DNA of 19,555 nt from positions 1 through 19,555 of the forward strand of contig JAEZHP010000096.1 of the NCBI GenBank assembly GCA_023416515.1, read 5' to 3'. Below the pieces are notes generated by a model. That model searched no databases, was not told the DNA's origin, and worked only from the letters and a program-made list of their open reading frames with translations. Position 1 is the first letter of the stretch, and the number at the start of each line of letters is the position of its first letter. This DNA is from Pseudomonadota bacterium (GTDB lineage: Bacteria; Pseudomonadota; Alphaproteobacteria; Sphingomonadales; Sphingomonadaceae). The position numbers and the translations under genes are program-made. Shown piece after piece: positions 14,993 to 19,555 of the stretch.

Positions 14993-15838
14993 ATGGCGAG
15001 ACAGCCTGGATCGGGCGACGAAGGTGCCGGCGAAGGTGCCGGCGATCAACAGGATGGCTTGAAAAGCTTTCTTGTTGGTCTCGCCACCGAGCCGGCCCGG
15101 CTCGGGGCGTTTATCCAAAATCCAGAGAGCGAGATGGAGGCCGCCGGCATCGACGAGGCCGATCGCGATATCTTGAGAAGCGGCAACGCCGCCGCGATTC
15201 ACGGCCGAATCACCGGACAGACCGTCCAATCGCAGCCGCCGATGATCATCCTGATCATCGACGCACAGCAGGCCAAAGGTGGCGAAGCGCCCGCATTGAG
15301 TGTGCGCAGCGGCTTTCCACCGATGATCTATGGAGCTCAGCCCGTGACCTATCCACCGATGATCTATGCCGGCCAGCAGGGCGGCTTCCCGATGATGATC
15401 TTGCCGCTGGTGATCTTCGCCGGCGCGGAGCAAGGCGGCGGCGAGGCCGCGGCGGCGGCCGCGAGGCTGCTCTTCCCGCAGATCCAGCCCCAATTGGTGG
15501 TCCACCCGCAAATCTTCCCGCAGGTGCATCCGCAGATCACCCCGCTGCAGGTCTTCCCCCAGGTCCAGCCGCAGCTCGTCCACCCGCAGATCACGCCGTT
15601 GCAGGTGTTCCCGCAGGTCCATCCGCAGATCTTCCCGCAGGTGCATCCGCAGATCACTCCGCTGCAGGTCTTCCCGCAGGTCCACCCGCAAATCTTCCCA
15701 CAGGTCCACCCGCAAATCTTCCCCCAAGTCCATCCGCAGATCACTCAGGTACAGCTGACGCCGCTTCAGCTGAGCCCGGTTCAGCTGACCCCGCTTCAGC
15801 TGGTGAGCCCGCAGCTGGTCTCGCCGACGCTTCGCTAG
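14993..15838 (+). CDS. Split borosin precursor with BBD-like domain and PQ-repeat core region
   Basis: 281 residues, no signal peptide. Residues 1-21 are a Gly/acidic linker. Residues 22-75 (LKSFLVGLATEPARLGAF.QNPESEMEAAGIDEADRDILRSGN) match the helical borosin binding domain, comparable to LALDPKALADYK...LTPQERAALELGD in fungal OphMA. Next come hydrophobic segments PPMIILIID (82-90), PPMIY (109-113, 121-125) and PMMILPLVIF (134-142), then an Ala linker, then about 120 residues of Pro-Gln-hydrophobic repeats (161-281). In borosins, residues after the binding domain are alpha-N-methylated by the partner enzyme, encoded immediately downstream. The ATG at 14993 follows a strong GGGAGGTGA (14982-14990); the GTG at 14987 lies inside that site and is rejected. 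Precursor identity is strong by homology and context; which segments are modified is unknown. Confidence 0.85.
   Translation: MARQPGSGDEGAGEGAGDQQDGLKSFLVGLATEPARLGAFIQNPESEMEAAGIDEADRDILRSGNAAAIHGRITGQTVQSQPPMIILIIDAQQAKGGEAPALSVRSGFPPMIYGAQPVTYPPMIYAGQQGGFPMMILPLVIFAGAEQGGGEAAAAAARLLFPQIQPQLVVHPQIFPQVHPQITPLQVFPQVQPQLVHPQITPLQVFPQVHPQIFPQVHPQITPLQVFPQVHPQIFPQVHPQIFPQVHPQITQVQLTPLQLSPVQLTPLQLVSPQLVSPTLR
15473..15835 (+). repeat. In-frame tandem repeat array in the borosin precursor
   Basis: The array is built from 24-bp units encoding HPQIFPQV and 39-bp units encoding HPQITPLQVFPQV. Order: HPQIFPQV 15503-15526, the 13-residue unit 15527-15565, QPQLV 15566-15580, the 13-residue unit 15581-15619, HPQIFPQV 15620-15643, the 13-residue unit 15644-15682, HPQIFPQV 15683-15706 and 15707-15730, then degenerate TPLQL/SPVQL pentads to the stop. 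It is flanked on the left by FPQIQPQLVV. Unit-to-unit base changes are synonymous (acc/acg/act, ctg/ttg, gtc/gtg). Confidence 0.95.
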
Positions 15839-15871
15839 AACTGCGCCGGACGAACGTCCGAACGCATACTG

Positions 15872-15901
15872 CCGGCCCGTCGCGAGCCTGCGGCGGGCCG
15901 G
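15872..15901 (+). promoter_or_regulatory. Intergenic hairpin between borosin precursor and methyltransferase genes
   Basis: ccggcccg (15872-15879) and cgggccgg (15894-15901) form an 8-bp perfect stem with a 14-base loop, followed by GCCTTTCC. A smaller stem cggac-GAAC-gtccg (15847-15860) precedes it. It could be a leaky terminator or 3' stabiliser that makes the precursor more abundant than its enzyme. The T-run is only three bases. Confidence 0.5.
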
Positions 15902-15925
15902 GCCTTTCCCCGGAGGAGACAGACC

Positions 15926-16717
15926 ATGCCCGAAGGTTCGTTGATCGTCGTCGGCACCGGAATCCGCACCGTCGGGCAGCTCACGCTGGAATCGATCGCC
16001 TGGATCAAGCAGGCCGACAAGGTGCTCTACGTGGTCGGCGACCCGATCGCCGAGGCGATGATCCACGAGCTCAACCCCAAAGGCGCGGAATCGCTCTCCG
16101 TCTTCTACGGAGTGGGCAAGCAGCGAATCGAGAACTACGAGCAGATGATCGAGCGAATCCTCGAATGCGTGCGTGGGGGAATGATGACCTGCGTCGCCTC
16201 CTACGGCCATCCGGGTGTGTTCGTTTACCCCACCCACGAATCGATCCGCCGTGCGCGGGCGGAAGGCTATAGCGCCAAGATGCTGCCGGGGATCTCGGCA
16301 GAGGACTGCCTGTTCGCGGACCTCAACGTGGATCCGGGGATATTGGGCTGCCAATCCTATGAAGCCACCGACTTCCTCGCCAACAACCGGGTCATCGACA
16401 ACAGCAGCGCTCTCATTCTGTGGCAGATCGGGGTGGTGGGCGACGCCACCTTCAAGACCAACGGCTACGATACTTCGGCCATGCCGCTGCTCATCCAGCG
16501 CCTCCTCCAATATTATCCGCCCGACCACCCCATCTATCTTTACGAAGCCGCGGTCCTGCCCGGCTGCGAGCCGACGATCATCCCGACGGCGATCAGCAAC
16601 CTTGCCGGAGTACCGATGTCGGCGGGCTTCACCGCCTATGTTCCGCCGGCGCGGCAGACGGCGAGCGACCCGGTGATGGTCCAGCAGATGCAGGTCCTTC
16701 GCGCCGCGGCGAGCTGA
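15926..16717 (+). CDS. Borosin peptide backbone alpha-N-methyltransferase (OphMA/SonM-like)
   Basis: 263 residues with a tetrapyrrole-methylase (TP-methylase) fold. It matches the catalytic domain of fungal OphMA nearly throughout: GSLIVVGTGI (SAM loop, 4-13), YGHPGVFV (93-100), EGYSAKMLPGISAEDCLFADL (113-133), GC.SYEATDFL (141-151). OphMA active-site residues Tyr66, Arg72, Tyr76 and Tyr98 correspond to Tyr61, Arg67, Tyr71 and Tyr93, a constant offset of five, so all are conserved. The protein ends soon after the catalytic domain, lacking the fused clasp, binding domain and core of OphMA; the substrate is supplied by the separate upstream gene, as in bacterial split borosins. It transfers methyl groups from SAM to backbone amides. 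GGAGGA at 15912-15917 lies eight bases before the ATG. It is not a cobalamin-pathway enzyme: none of those genes are nearby. Confidence 0.93.
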   Translation: MPEGSLIVVGTGIRTVGQLTLESIAWIKQADKVLYVVGDPIAEAMIHELNPKGAESLSVFYGVGKQRIENYEQMIERILECVRGGMMTCVASYGHPGVFVYPTHESIRRARAEGYSAKMLPGISAEDCLFADLNVDPGILGCQSYEATDFLANNRVIDNSSALILWQIGVVGDATFKTNGYDTSAMPLLIQRLLQYYPPDHPIYLYEAAVLPGCEPTIIPTAISNLAGVPMSAGFTAYVPPARQTASDPVMVQQMQVLRAAAS

Positions 16718-16763
16718 TCGGCACGGCTTTCGCGGGATGCAGGAAATCGCCTAACGCAGGCTC

Positions 16764-17840
16764 GTGCCCGTTTCGCGCCTGAGCCTGACGAACTTCCGTT
16801 CCTATGCCGACCTGGTGATCCGCCCGGGGCCGGGGCTGGTCGTGCTCACCGGCGAGAACGGCGCAGGCAAGACCAACATCCTCGAGGCGGTTTCGCTGCT
16901 CGCCCCCGGCCGAGGCCTTCGCGGCTCGGCGCTGAGCGAGATGGCGAGGAGTGACGGCCCCGGCGGGTTCGCGGTTGCAGCTCGATTAGGCGATGACATC
17001 GAACTCGGCACCGGAGCGCTGGTTGCCGCCCCCGAACGGCGCCAGGTCCGGATCAACGGTGCCGCCGCAGCCGCCAACTCGCTCGGCGAGTGGCTGTCGG
17101 TGCTTTGGCTCACCCCGGCGATGGACCGGCTGTTCACCGAAAGCGCGGGCGGCCGCCGCCGCTTCCTCGACCGGCTCGCGCTCGCGCTCCATCCCGCCCA
17201 TGCGATGCACGCGGCTCGCTACGAAGCCGCGATGCGCGCTCGCAACAAGCTGCTCGCCGACGAGACTCCGGCCGATCCCGACTGGCTGACCGCGCTCGAG
17301 GCGCGGATGGCCGAGCATGGCGCCGCAATCGAGCAGGCCCGCTCCGCCACCGTAGCGGCCCTGTCGGAACGCCTTGCGCTCGCACCGCCGGGGCCGTTCG
17401 CGCGAGCGGCGATCGCGCTGGACAAGGGCGGCCCGGGAGAGGCGGAGCCACTCGCGCTGGCCCTTCGCGAAGGGCGCGCCCGCGACTGCGCCGCCGGCCG
17501 CACCCTCGCCGGTCCCCACCGGGCCGACCTCCTCGTCACCCACGCCGGCAAGGGCCAGCCCGCCGCGCGAAGCTCGACCGGCGAGCAGAAGGCGCTTCTC
17601 CTCAACCTCGTCCTCGCCCATGCCGAGCTTGTCCGCGAGCGCAGCGGGAGGCCGTTGATCCTGCTCCTCGACGAGGTCGCCGCACATCTCGATCCCGCCC
17701 GCCGGGCGGCCTTGTTCGAACGGCTCGCGGGCACCGGAAGCCAGGTCTGGCTCACCGGCACCGAGCCCGCGCTTTTCGACGGCGTCGGCCCCGGGGCGGC
17801 CTGGTTTTCGGTGGAGCCGGGACGGGTCGAGGAAGGCTGA
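16764..17840 (+). CDS. recF: DNA replication and repair protein RecF
   Basis: 358 residues, the usual RecF length. SMC-like ATPase with Walker A GENGAGKT (30-37), signature motif SSTGEQ (270-275) and Walker B LILLLDEVAAHLD (298-310), plus the family N-terminus RLSLTNFRSYADL and the central GRRRFLDRLALALHP. It loads RecA on gapped DNA with RecO and RecR. The start is the GTG at 16764; AGG lies three bases before it, a weak ribosome site. It is followed by gyrB after 54 bp, the common recF-gyrB order. The sequence 16718-16763 between it and the borosin enzyme shows nothing notable. Confidence 0.97.
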   Translation: MPVSRLSLTNFRSYADLVIRPGPGLVVLTGENGAGKTNILEAVSLLAPGRGLRGSALSEMARSDGPGGFAVAARLGDDIELGTGALVAAPERRQVRINGAAAAANSLGEWLSVLWLTPAMDRLFTESAGGRRRFLDRLALALHPAHAMHAARYEAAMRARNKLLADETPADPDWLTALEARMAEHGAAIEQARSATVAALSERLALAPPGPFARAAIALDKGGPGEAEPLALALREGRARDCAAGRTLAGPHRADLLVTHAGKGQPAARSSTGEQKALLLNLVLAHAELVRERSGRPLILLLDEVAAHLDPARRAALFERLAGTGSQVWLTGTEPALFDGVGPGAAWFSVEPGRVEEG

Positions 17841-17894
17841 GCGAAGGCCCGCATTTCGCTCGCCTTTTGCCGTCGCGATTCCTATATCCTCACT

Positions 17895-19555
17895 ATGGCA
17901 ACATCACCGAATGAAAGCAGCTACGGCGCCGACTCCATCAAGGTGCTGAAGGGTCTCGATGCGGTCCGCAAGCGGCCGGGCATGTATATCGGCGACACCG
18001 ACGACGGATCGGGCCTCCACCACATGGTGTTCGAGGTCTCCGACAACGCGATCGACGAGGCGCTTGCCGGCCATTGCGACCGGATTTTGATCGTCCTCAA
18101 CGCCGACGGCTCGGTCAGCGTCGAGGACAATGGCCGCGGAATCCCGACCGGGATCCATGCCGAGGAAGGCGTGTCGGCGGCCGAGGTCATCATGACCCAG
18201 CTCCATGCCGGGGGTAAGTTCGAGAACACCTCGGACGAGAATGCCTATAAGGTTTCCGGCGGCCTCCACGGCGTCGGCGTGTCGGTGGTGAACGCGCTCT
18301 CCGAGTGGCTCGAGCTCACCATCTGGCGCGACGGAGTCGAGCATTGGATGCGCTTCCGTCACGGCGACGCCGAGGCGCCCCTTGTCGAGCGCGGCCCGGC
18401 TCCGGAAGGCAAGAAGGGCACACGGGTGACCTTCCTGCCCTCGACCAGCACGTTCAAGAACGTCACCGAGTTCAACTTCGACACGCTCGAGCACCGCTAC
18501 CGCGAGCTCGCCTTCCTCAATTCCGGCGTTCGCCTGGTGCTCACCGACGCTCGTCACGAGGAGGAGAAGTCGGTGGAGCTGTTTTACGAGGGCGGGATTG
18601 CGGCCTTCGTTCGTTATCTCGACCGCGCCAAGACCCCGATCGTTCCCGAGCCGCTGGCCATCACCGGCCAGCGCGACGAGGTCGGAATCGACGTCGCCCT
18701 CGAATGGAACGACAGCTATTACGAGCAGGTCCTCTGCTTCACCAACAACATCCCCCAGCGCGACGGCGGCACCCACCTCGCCGCTTTCCGCGCCGCGCTC
18801 ACGCGCACCTTGAACAATTATGCTGACCGTTCGGGGCTCCTGAAGAAGGAGAAGGTCTCGCTCACCGGCGACGACATGCGCGAGGGACTGACCGCGATCG
18901 TGTCGGTCAAGCTGCCCGATCCCAAGTTCAGCTCGCAGACCAAGGACAAGCTCGTCTCGTCCGAGGTTCGCCAGCCGCTCGAAAGCCTGATCGCCGACAA
19001 GCTCGCCGAATGGCTCGAGGAGAATCCCAACGTCGCCCGCTCGGTCATCCAGAAGGGGATCGACGCCGCCGCCGCGCGCGAGGCGGCCAAGAAGGCGCGC
19101 GAGCTCACCCGGCGCAAGGGCGCGATGGACATCGCCTCGCTGCCCGGCAAGCTCGCCGACTGCCAGGAGCGCGATCCCGCCAAGTCCGAGCTGTTCCTGG
19201 TCGAGGGCGACTCGGCCGGCGGCACGGCCGAGGGCGGCCGCAACCGGGCGTTCCAGGCGATCCTGCCGCTGCGCGGCAAGATCCTGAACGTCGAGCGTGC
19301 GCGGCTGGACAAGGTCCTCGGCAACGAGGAGGTCCGCAACATCATCACGGCGATCGCCTGCGGCATCGGCGACGAGGAAGACCCCGGCAAGCGCCGGTAC
19401 GGCAAGGTCGTCATGATGAGCGACGCCGACGTGGACGGGTCGCACATCCGCACCCTGCTGATGACCTTCTTCTATCGCCAGATGCCCAAGCTGGTGGCCG
19501 AGGGGCACCTCTACGTGGCCCAGCCCCCGCTCTACATGCTCACGCAGAAGAAGAC
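17895..19555 (+). CDS. gyrB: DNA gyrase subunit B (3' truncated by window end)
   Basis: An ATG at 17895 opens a frame that stays open to the end of the window, giving 553 complete codons of an expected 800 or so. The GHKL ATPase domain shows KGLDAVRKRPGMYIGD, Glu47 and Asn51 in EVSDNAIDEA, DNGRG from Asp78, and GGLHGVGVSVVNALS. The transducer domain includes TNNI.QRDGGTH and KLPDPKFSSQTKDKL. The TOPRIM domain has EGDSAGG starting at Glu437 and DADVDGSHIRTLL with Asp510, Asp512 and Asp514, the metal-binding triad. Together with GyrA it introduces negative supercoils. No clear Shine-Dalgarno precedes the ATG. A weak stem aaggc/gcctt (17844-17848, 17862-17866) followed by TT sits between recF and gyrB. 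Confidence 0.97.
   Translation, partial: MATSPNESSYGADSIKVLKGLDAVRKRPGMYIGDTDDGSGLHHMVFEVSDNAIDEALAGHCDRILIVLNADGSVSVEDNGRGIPTGIHAEEGVSAAEVIMTQLHAGGKFENTSDENAYKVSGGLHGVGVSVVNALSEWLELTIWRDGVEHWMRFRHGDAEAPLVERGPAPEGKKGTRVTFLPSTSTFKNVTEFNFDTLEHRYRELAFLNSGVRLVLTDARHEEEKSVELFYEGGIAAFVRYLDRAKTPIVPEPLAITGQRDEVGIDVALEWNDSYYEQVLCFTNNIPQRDGGTHLAAFRAALTRTLNNYADRSGLLKKEKVSLTGDDMREGLTAIVSVKLPDPKFSSQTKDKLVSSEVRQPLESLIADKLAEWLEENPNVARSVIQKGIDAAAAREAAKKARELTRRKGAMDIASLPGKLADCQERDPAKSELFLVEGDSAGGTAEGGRNRAFQAILPLRGKILNVERARLDKVLGNEEVRNIITAIACGIGDEEDPGKRRYGKVVMMSDADVDGSHIRTLLMTFFYRQMPKLVAEGHLYVAQPPLYMLTQKK

Noticed and set aside
14987..14995. GTG at 14987 as the borosin precursor start
   Set aside because: This GTG is part of the Shine-Dalgarno sequence GGGAGGTGA; the ATG at 14993 follows it.
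15364..15744. Minus-strand ORF with repeated CGW/GKIC motifs
   Set aside because: It is the exact antisense of the PQ-repeat array. The plus frame has the ribosome site, the family domain and synonymous variation; the cysteine-rich pattern is a mirror of the repeat.
15503..15745. CRISPR-like periodic repeat
   Set aside because: The periodicity is continuous and in frame with no unique spacers, and the unit-to-unit changes are synonymous, so it is a coding repeat.
15926..16717. Annotation as a cobalamin or siroheme tetrapyrrole methylase
   Set aside because: The shared fold gives this name in automated annotation, but the sequence follows OphMA specifically, including its catalytic tyrosines, and no tetrapyrrole genes are nearby.
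17904..19508. Long minus-strand ORF of 534 codons
   Set aside because: It is antisense to gyrB, which is unambiguous. Long antisense frames are expected in GC-rich coding DNA.

Overview
The window is GC-rich, densely packed chromosomal DNA from an alphaproteobacterium, most probably a member of the Sphingomonadales. The pointers are the neighbourhood helicase / S4 RNA-binding protein / 7-Fe ferredoxin FdxA / CarD, an alphaproteobacterial DUF1489 protein, frequent GTG starts, and the recF-gyrB pair. No taxonomic search was possible, so this rests on gene content and order.

Layout. 1-3.9 kb: 3' end of a helicase gene overlapping an S4-domain gene, a convergent hybrid histidine kinase (two PAS domains, kinase core, receiver), then fdxA and carD closed by a strong intrinsic terminator. 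3.9-5.9 kb: two secreted 'head GIN' (DUF2807-type) proteins flanking a DUF1489 gene on the other strand. 5.9-8.2 kb: minus-strand mgtE Mg2+ transporter overlapping a small lipoprotein gene, then a REP-like inverted repeat. 8.2-9.4 kb: cyclophilin and SDR oxidoreductase genes in tandem. 9.4-10.8 kb: a minus-strand LysR regulator and a shared upstream region holding a well-formed candidate small RNA that ends in a perfect terminator. 10.8-14.8 kb: a small two-helix membrane protein, a complete two-ring CDC48/p97-type AAA ATPase and a convergent MFS transporter that overlaps it by 35 bp. 15.0-16.7 kb: the most interesting locus (below). 16.8-19.6 kb: recF and the first 553 codons of gyrB, which runs off the end.

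The standout is 14993-16717, a two-gene split borosin-type RiPP locus. The second gene encodes a TP-methylase-fold enzyme that matches the peptide backbone alpha-N-methyltransferase of fungal OphMA along its catalytic domain, with all four tyrosine/arginine active-site positions retained at a constant numbering offset. The gene before it encodes a 281-residue protein that begins with a helical domain like the borosin binding domain. It continues with short hydrophobic PPMI-type segments and ends in about 120 residues of Pro-Gln-hydrophobic repeats built on 8- and 13-residue units. Differences between the DNA units are almost all synonymous, so the protein pattern appears selected. A candidate sigma70 promoter in comparatively AT-rich DNA and a hairpin between precursor and enzyme genes complete a plausible operon. 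The family assignment is strong. Whether the repeat array is a multi-core substrate is inference.

Secondary points of interest are the candidate sRNA divergent from the LysR gene (resembling the alphaproteobacterial suhB/mmgR class from memory), an exact EcfG-type general-stress promoter with no sense gene behind it, and the archaeal/eukaryotic-style CDC48 without an HbYX tail.
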